DNA from: Leptotrichiaceae bacterium
Lineage (GTDB): Bacteria; Fusobacteriota; Fusobacteriia; Fusobacteriales; Leptotrichiaceae
NCBI GenBank assembly: GCA_030532815.1
Contig: JAUNKI010000134.1
Coordinates: 1 to 5,079 of the forward strand
Direction of reading: 5' to 3'
Length of the DNA: 5,079 nt
Below, piece by piece: positions 1-5,079 of the stretch; the first letter of the stretch is position 1, and the number at the start of each line of letters is the position of its first letter. The notes beneath the pieces were generated by a model. It ran no database searches, was not told the DNA's origin, and worked only from the letters and a program-made list of their open reading frames with translations. The translations under genes were made by a program, and so were the position numbers.

Positions 1-40
1 TTACGTGTGGTTTACTTCTCTCAAATTTAGCTTTTGCCAT
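1..40 (-). CDS. tuf: Elongation factor Tu, N-terminal fragment (cut by window edge)
   Basis: The first 13 codons read MAKAKFERSKPHV, the standard beginning of bacterial EF-Tu, the GTPase that brings aminoacyl-tRNA to the ribosomal A site in the cytoplasm. The G1 loop and the rest of the protein lie beyond the left edge, so no functional residue can be checked. The ATG at 38-40 is supported by GGAGG at 50-54 with 9 nt spacing. It lies 72 nt after the fusA stop, on the same strand and with no terminator between, so it is the fourth gene of the str operon. Identification rests on a short but highly conserved segment plus its canonical place after fusA. Confidence 0.93.
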   Translation of the reverse strand, partial: MAKAKFERSKPHV

Positions 41-49
41 TCTTTCTTT

Positions 50-54
50 CCTCC
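50..54 (-). promoter_or_regulatory. Ribosome binding site of tuf
   Basis: The minus strand reads TTGGAGGAAAGAAAGA before the ATG. GGAGG sits 9 nt from the start codon. It fixes the tuf start even though the gene is truncated. Confidence 0.85.
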
Positions 55-112
55 AATTTTATTAATTTTTTGCTTTCCGTATATTTTTTCTCTTATTAAA
101 TTTTAAATGTTA

Positions 113-2191
113 TTATTTACCCTGTCTTTCAGCTATTACCTGTTGAGCAATGTTATTAGGAACCTGTACGTATTTTTCAAATTCCATTGAGTATGATGCT
201 CTTCCCTGAGTTTTTGATCTCAAATCCGTAGCATAACCGAACATTTGGGATAAAGGTACCTGAGCATTGATTATTTTTGCATTGTTTCTGTCAGTCATTC
301 CTGACACCTGTCCTCTTCTTGAGTTCAAATCTCCAATAACATCTCCCATGTATTCTTCAGGTGTTGTAACCTCCACTTTGAATATTGGCTCCAACAATAC
401 AGGATTTGCAGCTCTCATAGCTTTTTTAATAGCCATAGATCCTGCTATCTTAAACGCCATTTCCGATGAATCCACTTCATGATAAGTTCCGTCATAAAGA
501 GTTACTTTTACGTCCTGTACAGGATATCCTGCAACAACTCCCGCTTCCAATGCTTCCTGTATTCCTTTGTCTACAGCAGGAATATATTCTCTCGGAATTG
601 CCCCTCCTGTAACTTCATTTACAAATTCATAACCTTTATCAGGATTTGATTCCACTCTGATTTTAACATGTCCGTACTGTCCTCTTCCTCCTGACTGTTT
701 AGCATACTTTTCTTCCACATCGGAATTTCCCGTAATCGTTTCTCTGTATGCAACTTGCGGCTTACCTACATTGGCTTCCACTTTAAATTCTCTTTTCATT
801 CTGTCTACGATAATTTCCAGATGAAGTTCTCCCATTCCTGAAATCAGCGTCTGTCCAGTTTCCTGATTACTTGTTACTTTAAATGTAGGATCTTCTTCAG
901 CCAGTTTCGCAAGGGCAGTTCCCATTTTTTCCTGATCGGCTTTTGTTTTAGGTTCAACCGCTATCTGTATAACCGTATCAGGAAATTCCATTTTTTCAAG
1001 TATTATAGGTTTAGTATCATCACACAGAGTATCTCCCGTAGTTGTATCCTTTAATCCTACCGCTGCAGCAATATCTCCCGAATAAACTATATCCAACTCT
1101 TCTCTTTTATTTGCGTGCATCTGAAGCAGTCTTCCCATTCTTTCCTTTTTACCTTTCGTAGAGTTCAGCACGTACGAACCTTTGTTCAGAACCCCTGAAT
1201 ATACTCTGAAAAACGAAAGTCTTCCTACAAACGGATCTGTTAATATTTTAAATGCCAACGCTGAGAAAGGCTGATCATCAGATGCTTCCCTTTCCATAGG
1301 CTCTTCAGTTTTAGGATCTATTCCTTTTACCGATCCGATATCCAACGGTGACGGCATATAATACACCACTGCATCAAGAAGCGGCTGTATTCCTTTATTT
1401 TTAAAAGCTGTTCCGCACAGTACAGGAACTATTATTCCGCTTATTGTAGCAGCTCTTATAGCTTTTCTTATTTCTTCTTCGGAAATTTCCTCTCCTCCGA
1501 AATATTTTTCCATTAATGCATCATCAGTTTCAACTACCGATTCAATCATATGTTCTCTTGCAACTTGAGCTTCTTCCAGTAAATCTGCTCTTACTTCTTC
1601 CACTGAATAATCCGCTCCCATTGTTTCATCTTTGAACAGATATTCTTTCATAGTTATCAGATCAATAACACCTTCAAAGGCATCTTCGGCACCTATAGGA
1701 AGCTGAACCGGTATTCCGTTTCCTCCGAGTTTTTCTTTAATATCATTTACACACATATTAAAGTCCGCCCCTACTCTGTCCATTTTATTTAAAAATGCCA
1801 TTCTCGGTACATTATATTTATCCGCCTGTCTCCACACTGTCTCAGACTGAGGCTGAACTCCGTCAACTGCTGAAAACACAGCAACAGCTCCATCCAACAC
1901 TCTAAGAGATCTTTCAACTTCCACCGTAAAGTCCACGTGACCTGGTGTGTCTATTATATTAATTCTGTTTCCGTTCCAAAATGCAGTAGTTGCTGCAGAC
2001 GTAATAGTGATTCCTCTTTCCTGCTCCTGTTCCATATAATCCATTGTAGCGGCTCCTTCGTGAACCTCTCCGATTTTATGGTTAACTCCTGTATAAAACA
2101 ATATTCTTTCAGTTGTAGTTGTTTTTCCGGCATCTATGTGTGCCATGATACCGATGTTTCTGGTATCTTTCAAAGCAACTTTTCTTGCCAT
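113..2191 (-). CDS. fusA: Elongation factor G
   Basis: This is EF-G (692 aa, normal length), the cytoplasmic GTPase that moves tRNAs and mRNA through the ribosome after peptide transfer and, with ribosome recycling factor, helps split ribosomes. The G domain shows G1 AHIDAGKTT (17-25), switch I RGITI (59-63), G3 DTPGH (81-85, with catalytic His85), G4 NKMD (135-138) and a G5-like GTAF (260-263). Domain III has [10 protein letters not shown] (451-460). Domain IV carries the two tip loops SGGRGQYGH (500-508) and [10 protein letters not shown] (571-580), which enter the decoding centre. All key residues are present, and its place between rpsG and tuf marks it as the housekeeping copy rather than a FusA2-type paralogue. 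The ATG has AAGGAGGA 9 nt upstream. The gene starts 62 nt after the rpsG stop. Confidence 0.98.
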   Translation of the reverse strand: MARKVALKDTRNIGIMAHIDAGKTTTTERILFYTGVNHKIGEVHEGAATMDYMEQEQERGITITSAATTAFWNGNRINIIDTPGHVDFTVEVERSLRVLDGAVAVFSAVDGVQPQSETVWRQADKYNVPRMAFLNKMDRVGADFNMCVNDIKEKLGGNGIPVQLPIGAEDAFEGVIDLITMKEYLFKDETMGADYSVEEVRADLLEEAQVAREHMIESVVETDDALMEKYFGGEEISEEEIRKAIRAATISGIIVPVLCGTAFKNKGIQPLLDAVVYYMPSPLDIGSVKGIDPKTEEPMEREASDDQPFSALAFKILTDPFVGRLSFFRVYSGVLNKGSYVLNSTKGKKERMGRLLQMHANKREELDIVYSGDIAAAVGLKDTTTGDTLCDDTKPIILEKMEFPDTVIQIAVEPKTKADQEKMGTALAKLAEEDPTFKVTSNQETGQTLISGMGELHLEIIVDRMKREFKVEANVGKPQVAYRETITGNSDVEEKYAKQSGGRGQYGHVKIRVESNPDKGYEFVNEVTGGAIPREYIPAVDKGIQEALEAGVVAGYPVQDVKVTLYDGTYHEVDSSEMAFKIAGSMAIKKAMRAANPVLLEPIFKVEVTTPEEYMGDVIGDLNSRRGQVSGMTDRNNAKIINAQVPLSQMFGYATDLRSKTQGRASYSMEFEKYVQVPNNIAQQVIAERQGK

Positions 2192-2200
2192 TCTGTTATT

Positions 2201-2208
2201 TCCTCCTT
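2201..2208 (-). promoter_or_regulatory. Ribosome binding site of fusA
   Basis: The minus strand carries AAGGAGGA, a near-perfect anti-16S match, 9 nt before the fusA ATG (2189-2191). It confirms that start. Confidence 0.88.
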
Positions 2209-2253
2209 ATCAATTTCATTACCTGATTAAACGTATACATTAGAAATTGCCGA

Positions 2254-2724
<471 letters not shown>

Positions 2725-2730
2725 TTATTT

Positions 2731-2740
2731 GTCCTCCTTA
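2731..2740 (-). promoter_or_regulatory. Ribosome binding site that supports the GTG start of rpsG
   Basis: The minus strand reads TAAGGAGGAC, with GGAGG 8 nt ahead of GTG. The strong match may compensate for the weaker start codon, and it decides the start. Confidence 0.87.
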
Positions 2741-2753
2741 CTTTTTAAAAATT

Positions 2754-3140
2754 TTAGTTTGAACTTGCCGCAGCCGGTTTCTTAGTTCCGTATCTGGATC
2801 TTGCCTGCTTTCTGTTTACTACTCCTGCAGTATCCAAAGCACCTCTGATTATTTTATATCTAACCCCCGGCAAATCTTTCGTTCTTCCTCCTCTTATAAG
2901 AACAATACTGTGTTCCTGTAAGTTATGCCCAATCCCCGGAATATAAGCCGTAACTTCAATTCCGTTTACAAGTTTAACCCTTGCTACCTTTCTTAAGGCT
3001 GAGTTCGGTTTCTTAGGTGTAGTTGTATATACTCTGACACACACACCTCTTTTTTGCGGGTTTCCTTTTAATGCAGGTGATTTCTTCTTCTTTTCAGATG
3101 TACTTCTACCAAATCTTACTAATTGATTAATAGTAGGCAT
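2754..3140 (-). CDS. rpsL: 30S ribosomal protein S12
   Basis: S12 (128 aa from the chosen start) sits at the decoding centre of the 30S subunit and controls accuracy of tRNA selection. The sequence shows [12 protein letters not shown] at the N terminus, a lysine-rich stretch (17-20), PQKRGVC (28-34), [13 protein letters not shown] (39-51), GHNLQEHS (71-78) and [13 protein letters not shown] (83-95). Lys43 and Lys88 (42 and 87 without Met) are unchanged, so the common streptomycin-resistance substitutions are absent. Asp89 is the residue methylthiolated by RimO in other bacteria. An upstream in-frame ATG at 3156-3158 would add six residues (MLEGGN). It is rejected because those codons are the ribosome binding site itself and the family begins at MPT. 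A short tail, PAAASSN, extends past the usual end. It is the first gene of the operon. Confidence 0.98.
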   Translation of the reverse strand: MPTINQLVRFGRSTSEKKKKSPALKGNPQKRGVCVRVYTTTPKKPNSALRKVARVKLVNGIEVTAYIPGIGHNLQEHSIVLIRGGRTKDLPGVRYKIIRGALDTAGVVNRKQARSRYGTKKPAAASSN

Positions 3141-3144
3141 GTTT

Positions 3145-3151
3145 CCTCCTT
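3145..3151 (-). promoter_or_regulatory. Ribosome binding site that decides the rpsL start
   Basis: AAGGAGG on the minus strand is followed by only 4 nt before ATG 3138-3140, a short but usable spacing. The next in-frame ATG upstream (3156-3158) has no comparable site before it. Confidence 0.82.
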
Positions 3152-3272
3152 CCAACATTCTATATAATTATTCTCTCGTTATTTTATAAACTAAAACTTT
3201 TAAAAAGCTCATTTCTTCAATCCATGTCTCTTTATCAGACATACTGTATACCCACATAGAATATATCGATTT

Positions 3273-3291
3273 ACTCTAAATTCACTCTAAA
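3273..3291 (-). repeat. Two direct 8-mers in the rpsL leader
   Basis: The octamer TTTAGAGT (minus strand) occurs at 3284-3291 and 3273-3280, 11 nt apart from start to start, about one helical turn. It lies just downstream of the leader hairpin. It could be a protein-binding site or chance in AT-rich DNA; no regulator is recognised. Confidence 0.35.
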
Positions 3292-3319
3292 AATTATGTA
3301 CATAAAATACATAATTTTT
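3289..3319 (-). promoter_or_regulatory. Perfect 12-bp hairpin in the str operon leader (attenuator-like)
   Basis: AAAAATTATGTA (3289-3300) and TACATAATTTTT (3308-3319) are exact reverse complements around a 7-nt loop. Transcribed on the minus strand, the right-hand part of the stem ends in five U residues. The stem begins about 26 nt after the predicted transcription start and about 150 nt before rpsL. It could be an attenuator, a protein-responsive leader structure, or an mRNA-stabilising hairpin. Only one G-C pair is present, so it would be a weak terminator. The structure is seen; its role is inferred. Confidence 0.5.
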
Positions 3320-3351
3320 TCAGCATTTAGTTTATGAGTTATAACCTGATT

Positions 3352-3380
3352 ATTTTATAATATTTATGCCTTTATGTCAA
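3352..3380 (-). promoter_or_regulatory. Sigma-70-type promoter of the str operon
   Basis: On the minus strand a perfect -35 box TTGACA (3375-3380) is followed after 17 nt by TAAAAT (3352-3357), a five-of-six match to the -10 consensus. An overlapping TATAAA lies at 3354-3359. Upstream DNA is almost pure A+T and could act as an UP element. Transcription would begin near 3345, giving a leader of about 205 nt before rpsL. It is the best promoter match I found between rpsL and the next gene upstream, and no terminator or promoter was seen inside the operon. Confidence 0.78.
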
Positions 3381-3475
3381 GATTTTTATTATTTTTCATC
3401 AATTTTATAAATTATATTTTATATATATATAACTTCCTTAAAAATTTATATAATATATTAGAATATTTTAAATAT

Positions 3476-3504
3476 AAAAAATGTAAATTTTTTATTTTAC
3501 ATTT
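3476..3504 (-). terminator. Weak terminator-like hairpin upstream of the str promoter
   Basis: AAATGTAAA (3479-3487) pairs with TTTACATTT (3496-3504) over 9 bp around an 8-nt loop. On the minus strand the stem ends in TTT and is followed by three further T residues (3476-3478). Only one G-C pair is present, so the strength is doubtful. It would be the second of two tandem stops for minus-strand transcripts arriving from the right. Confidence 0.35.
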
Positions 3505-3513
3505 CTTTCCATT

Positions 3514-3557
3514 AAAAAAGATACTTTCATTACTAAAATACAACTGAGAGTATCTTT
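3514..3557 (-). terminator. Candidate intrinsic terminator, minus strand
   Basis: AAAGATACTTTCA (3517-3529) and TGAGAGTATCTTT (3545-3557) form a 13-bp stem with one imperfect pair and a 15-nt loop. Read on the minus strand, the stem runs into six consecutive T residues (3514-3519), the usual layout of a Rho-independent terminator. It would insulate the str promoter from transcription of the membrane-protein gene or of the structured island at 3571-3628. On the plus strand the odd pair becomes G-U and the stem is complete, but there is no long T-run after it. Confidence 0.5.
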
Positions 3558-3570
3558 AAAAGCAATACTG

Positions 3571-3628
3571 AGCCGTTATTTATTTTTCATGAGGGCTCAT
3601 TGCCGCCCTCACACTCCTGCTATCGGCT
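3571..3628. repeat. GC-rich palindromic island with nested stems
   Basis: Within very AT-rich DNA this stretch is about half G+C. AGCCG (3571-3575) pairs with CGGCT (3624-3628), enclosing a perfect 7-bp stem TGAGGGC (3590-3596) / GCCCTCA (3605-3611) with an 8-nt loop. An alternative partner exists: ATGAGGG (3589-3595) is also complementary to CCCTCAT (3643-3649), so two exclusive folds are possible. On the minus strand the island runs directly into the candidate terminator at 3514-3557, which would suit a small RNA, but no good promoter was found. It could equally be a REP-like intergenic palindrome. Confidence 0.5.
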
Positions 3629-3723
3629 ACAAAATTTTTTATCCCTCATAAATATTCATTATGCTTGGAAAATTTTGAATGCCGAAATTTTAACTTTATT
3701 TGATATTTTATGAAAAATAAATA
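3577..3723. repeat. 147-bp segment bounded by 14-bp perfect inverted repeats (MITE-like)
   Basis: TATTTATTTTTCAT (3577-3590) and ATGAAAAATAAATA (3710-3723) are exact reverse complements 119 nt apart. They enclose the GC-rich island and the short repeat copy. Both outer ends can be read as TA, which would fit a TA target duplication with 12-bp terminal repeats, but TA is uninformative in such AT-rich DNA. There is no transposase or other ORF inside. A non-autonomous miniature element is possible; a chance AT-rich palindrome is the alternative. Confidence 0.35.
3651..3699 (+). repeat. Short copy (49 bp) of a dispersed intergenic repeat
   Basis: Aligned with 4764-4877 in the same orientation, 47 of 49 bases match: 22 identical bases at 3651-3672, an identical GGAAAATTTTGAATGCCGA at 3667-3685, then two mismatches and 12 identical bases at 3688-3699. 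The other copy carries an extra 65 bp between two GGAAAA hexamers, where this one has a single GGAAAA (3667-3672). It lies 169 bp after the end of the membrane-protein gene. Confidence 0.8.
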
Positions 3724-3867
3724 TTTTTTCCCAAAATAAATTGAATATTGAGGATTTTATTAATTTTAATCTCTATATAATTTTAATCCGTTTTTTAACT
3801 ATTAACTTTATACCATTAAATTATACATAATTCCTCTGTTATTTAATTATTTTAAAAAATTCATAAA

Positions 3868-4734
3868 TCAATCTAACTTTTCTTTTTTATAATTTTTTGG
3901 AAGCATATTATTGAAAAAATAATAAAAATTATATTGTGAAAAAAGCGTTTGATTATTGTATTCTATAGTAAATTTTCCGTTATCTTCATAAAAATCTTCA
4001 ATGACATAAATAATTTTATTTTTTTCGTATATTTTTATTTTATTACCATACTTTATCATAGTATACTCTTTTTTTAAAACTCTAACATTTGTAACTATTA
4101 AATATACTATTATTAGTACTATAATTTGGGGAAATATAAAAATAAATAAACATAACATAAGAAATATCCCCCAATATATTAAATACGCTCTTTCAAATAG
4201 AGAATATCTTACATATAGTTTTTTCTTATTTGTTTCATCAGATATCTCATATTCAGAATATCCTATTTTTTTTAATATATATTTTAAAACTTCTTCCGTA
4301 TTTTTTACATCACAAATAACAAAACTATTATCACGATTTTTTCCAAAAGAAAATTTATCAAAAAAATAATTATTTAAATATCGAAAAAAATTTATACTTT
4401 CATCATAATTTATGACTATATCATATGAGTTTAAATAATTTTTCCTTATTGTTAAATTCCTAATATTTTTATATCCTAATTTTTTAACAAAAAATTTTCC
4501 TTTAATTTCAATTAATTCATTATAGAATTTAATTTCTCCTTTTTTCTTTAAAATCCAAACTAAATAAAAACGATATATAAAATAAAATATTGCAATACTT
4601 AAAAATAAACTACTTACTAGAATATCTTCCATATTTTTTGAAAATAAAAGTTGTGGTTGTATATAAATCATGAAAAAAAGAAAAAATCCTATGTCATTTT
4701 TATTAAAATCAAATTTTGAGTATTTTATTTCCAT
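3868..4734 (-). CDS. Unrecognised membrane protein with two pairs of membrane segments
   Basis: I do not recognise this family. From the first possible ATG the protein is 290 aa. Hydrophobic segments lie near residues 17-33, 39-64, 186-202 and 203-219, which suggests two membrane hairpins. Each is followed by a hydrophilic, beta-prone part (about 65-180 and 222-288). The middle part (FYNELIEIKG, then KKLGYKNIRNL, then a Glu-rich helix EEVLKYILKK) is laid out like bacterial PH-like domains of membrane proteins; this is inference from pattern only. No catalytic motif or signal peptidase site is visible. The start at 4732-4734 (288 aa) is chosen because GGGG lies 7 nt before it, whereas the ATG at 4738-4740 is 1 nt from that site. 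Sampled lines are about 13-20% G+C, far below the str genes. It is flanked by two dispersed-repeat copies. Confidence 0.75.
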   Translation of the reverse strand: MEIKYSKFDFNKNDIGFFLFFMIYIQPQLLFSKNMEDILVSSLFLSIAIFYFIYRFYLVWILKKKGEIKFYNELIEIKGKFFVKKLGYKNIRNLTIRKNYLNSYDIVINYDESINFFRYLNNYFFDKFSFGKNRDNSFVICDVKNTEEVLKYILKKIGYSEYEISDETNKKKLYVRYSLFERAYLIYWGIFLMLCLFIFIFPQIIVLIIVYLIVTNVRVLKKEYTMIKYGNKIKIYEKNKIIYVIEDFYEDNGKFTIEYNNQTLFSQYNFYYFFNNMLPKNYKKEKLD

Positions 4735-4741
4735 TTTCATT

Positions 4742-4748
4742 CCCCTTT
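4742..4748 (-). promoter_or_regulatory. Ribosome binding site that favours the second ATG of the membrane-protein gene
   Basis: The minus strand reads AAAGGGGAATGAAAATGG. GGGG (4742-4745) is 1 nt from the first ATG (4738-4740) but 7 nt from the second (4732-4734), a normal spacing. The site is weaker than those of the str genes. Confidence 0.55.
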
Positions 4749-4761
4749 TTTATTCTGACGT

Positions 4762-4791
4762 AGAATATTCATTATGCTTGGAAAACAGCAA
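4762..4791 (-). promoter_or_regulatory. Possible weak promoter inside the long repeat
   Basis: On the minus strand TTGCTG (4786-4791) and TATTCT (4762-4767) are separated by 18 nt. A start near 4755 would put the ribosome binding site at 4742-4748 at the beginning of a short leader. Both boxes are imperfect, and such matches are common in AT-rich DNA. Confidence 0.22.
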
Positions 4792-4819
4792 ACTCACTTC
4801 GTTCAGACAGCTGTTTTCC
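4780..4819. repeat. 10-bp perfect inverted repeat within the long copy
   Basis: GGAAAACAGC (4780-4789) and GCTGTTTTCC (4810-4819) are exact reverse complements around a 20-nt loop containing CTCACTTCGTTCAGAC. No T-run follows on either strand, so it is not a standard terminator. It is likely the structural core of the dispersed repeat. Confidence 0.7.
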
Positions 4820-4841
4820 CTATCAGCATAATTCATATTTA

Positions 4842-4864
4842 CTCGGAAAATTTTGAATGCCGAG
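4842..4864. repeat. Small hairpin CTCGG / CCGAG at the right end of the long copy
   Basis: CTCGG (4842-4846) pairs with CCGAG (4860-4864) around 13 nt containing AAAATTTT. In the short copy the same place reads CTTGG (3664-3668) and CCGAA (3682-3686), which keeps four pairs with one G-U on the plus strand. Retained pairing suggests that the fold matters to the element. Confidence 0.5.
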
Positions 4865-4879
4865 CTTTTAACTTTATCT

Positions 4880-5079
4880 TTATATCTCATTCATTTCTAA
4901 TTCAAGGTAACTGTTTATATCTCTTGATATTTTTAAAAATTCTTTCCAATCATCATCGTCCCAAAAATATTCAAAATATACTTTATCTTTTGTTATAATA
5001 AATTCAAATACTTCTATCACACTTTCATAATTTTTACTATATAAAAAAGTATAATTATTGAAAAAAGTAATAATATTTG
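4880..5079 (-). CDS. Unrecognised acidic protein, C-terminal fragment (cut by window edge)
   Basis: A minus-strand frame is open from the right edge (first full codon 5075-5077) for 65 codons to TAA at 4880-4882. It has no internal start except a Met four residues from the end, so the true start is outside the window. The fragment begins NIITFFNNYTFLYSKNYESV and continues with VFEFIITKDKVYFEYFW, a run of four Asp, WKEFLKISRDI and a Glu-rich end. Alternating hydrophobic residues, two Trp and strong acidity suggest a small soluble protein. Acidic proteins of this kind include some immunity proteins, but nothing here proves that. It is on the same strand as the membrane-protein gene, 145 bp upstream of it, with the long repeat between. 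Confidence 0.6.
   Translation of the reverse strand, partial: NIITFFNNYTFLYSKNYESVIEVFEFIITKDKVYFEYFWDDDDWKEFLKISRDINSYLELEMNEI

Larger units (their letters stand above)
3381..3867. other. 487-bp AT-rich intergenic region with structured elements, no gene
   Basis: No convincing open reading frame is present on either strand. The stretch separates the str promoter from the membrane-protein gene. It contains two terminator-like hairpins (3476-3504 and 3514-3557), a GC-richer palindromic island (3571-3628), a 14-bp inverted repeat pair (3577-3590 and 3710-3723) and a short dispersed-repeat copy (3651-3699), each listed separately. The parts 3381-3475 and 3724-3867 are nearly pure A+T, including an alternating AT run near 3417-3430. 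I see nothing further in them, and in particular no clear terminator directly after the membrane-protein gene. Confidence 0.8.
4764..4877 (+). repeat. Long copy (114 bp) of the dispersed intergenic repeat
   Basis: This copy matches 3651-3699 at both ends but contains a further 65 bp between GGAAAA at 4780-4785 and GGAAAA at 4845-4850. The extra block holds most of a 10-bp palindrome (4780-4819). Its right part, attcat...actcGGAAAA (4831-4850), resembles its left part, attcat...gcttGGAAAA (4768-4785), so the element looks built of two related half-units. It fills the 139-bp (4741-4879) gap between the truncated gene on the right and the membrane-protein gene, and ends 2 nt short of the stop codon of the former. 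Confidence 0.8.

Noticed and set aside
41..112. Terminator or separate promoter between fusA and tuf
   Set aside because: The 72-nt gap shows no hairpin with a T-run and no convincing -35/-10 pair, so tuf is treated as part of the operon.
3138..3158. Upstream ATG giving a 134-residue S12
   Set aside because: The extra codons overlap the AAGGAGG ribosome binding site, and the S12 family starts at the MPT Met.
3589..3651. Plus-strand 20-codon frame starting ATGAGGGCTCAT
   Set aside because: It has no ribosome binding site and coincides with palindromic DNA. It is better explained by the structured island.
4780..4819. The 10-bp palindrome as a Rho-independent terminator
   Set aside because: The stem is good, but no T-run follows on either strand.
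3651..4877. CRISPR array
   Set aside because: There are only two copies, over 1 kb apart, with a gene between them and no regular spacers.
4774..4998. A 74-codon plus-strand open frame
   Set aside because: It begins inside the dispersed repeat, runs through its palindrome and then opposite the minus-strand acidic fragment. It has no ribosome binding site and a low-complexity translation.

Overview
The window comes from a very AT-rich bacterium. The ribosomal genes (S12 with the long lysine-rich N-terminal stretch, S7, EF-G, EF-Tu) and the low GC content fit the Fusobacteriota, most likely a Leptotrichia-like member of the Leptotrichiaceae. This assignment rests on recognising the protein sequences, not on a search.

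Positions 1-3380 hold a textbook str operon, all on the minus strand and read from right to left. A TTGACA / TAAAAT promoter (3352-3380) is followed by a leader of about 205 nt, then rpsL (S12), rpsG (S7, GTG start), fusA (EF-G) and the first 13 codons of tuf (EF-Tu), which runs off the left edge. Gaps are short (29, 62 and 72 nt), each gene has a strong GGAGG-type ribosome binding site, and no terminator separates the genes. S12 and S7 build the decoding site and head of the 30S subunit, and EF-G and EF-Tu are the GTPases that drive translocation and tRNA delivery.

Positions 3381-3867 are non-coding but structured. They hold two terminator-like hairpins facing the operon, a small GC-rich island with nested stems (3571-3628) inside a 14-bp perfect inverted repeat (3577-3590 and 3710-3723), and a short copy of a dispersed repeat (3651-3699).

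Positions 3868-5079 are accessory. An unrecognised 288-290 residue membrane protein with two pairs of membrane segments is encoded on the minus strand. To its right are a longer copy of the same dispersed repeat (4764-4877) and the C-terminal 65 codons of an acidic, unrecognised protein that enters from the right edge. The two repeat copies agree at 47 of 49 aligned bases and differ by an exact 65-bp block bounded by GGAAAA. They flank the membrane-protein gene in the same orientation. This repeat-flanked cassette and the structured island are the parts most worth a second look; the str operon itself is ordinary.
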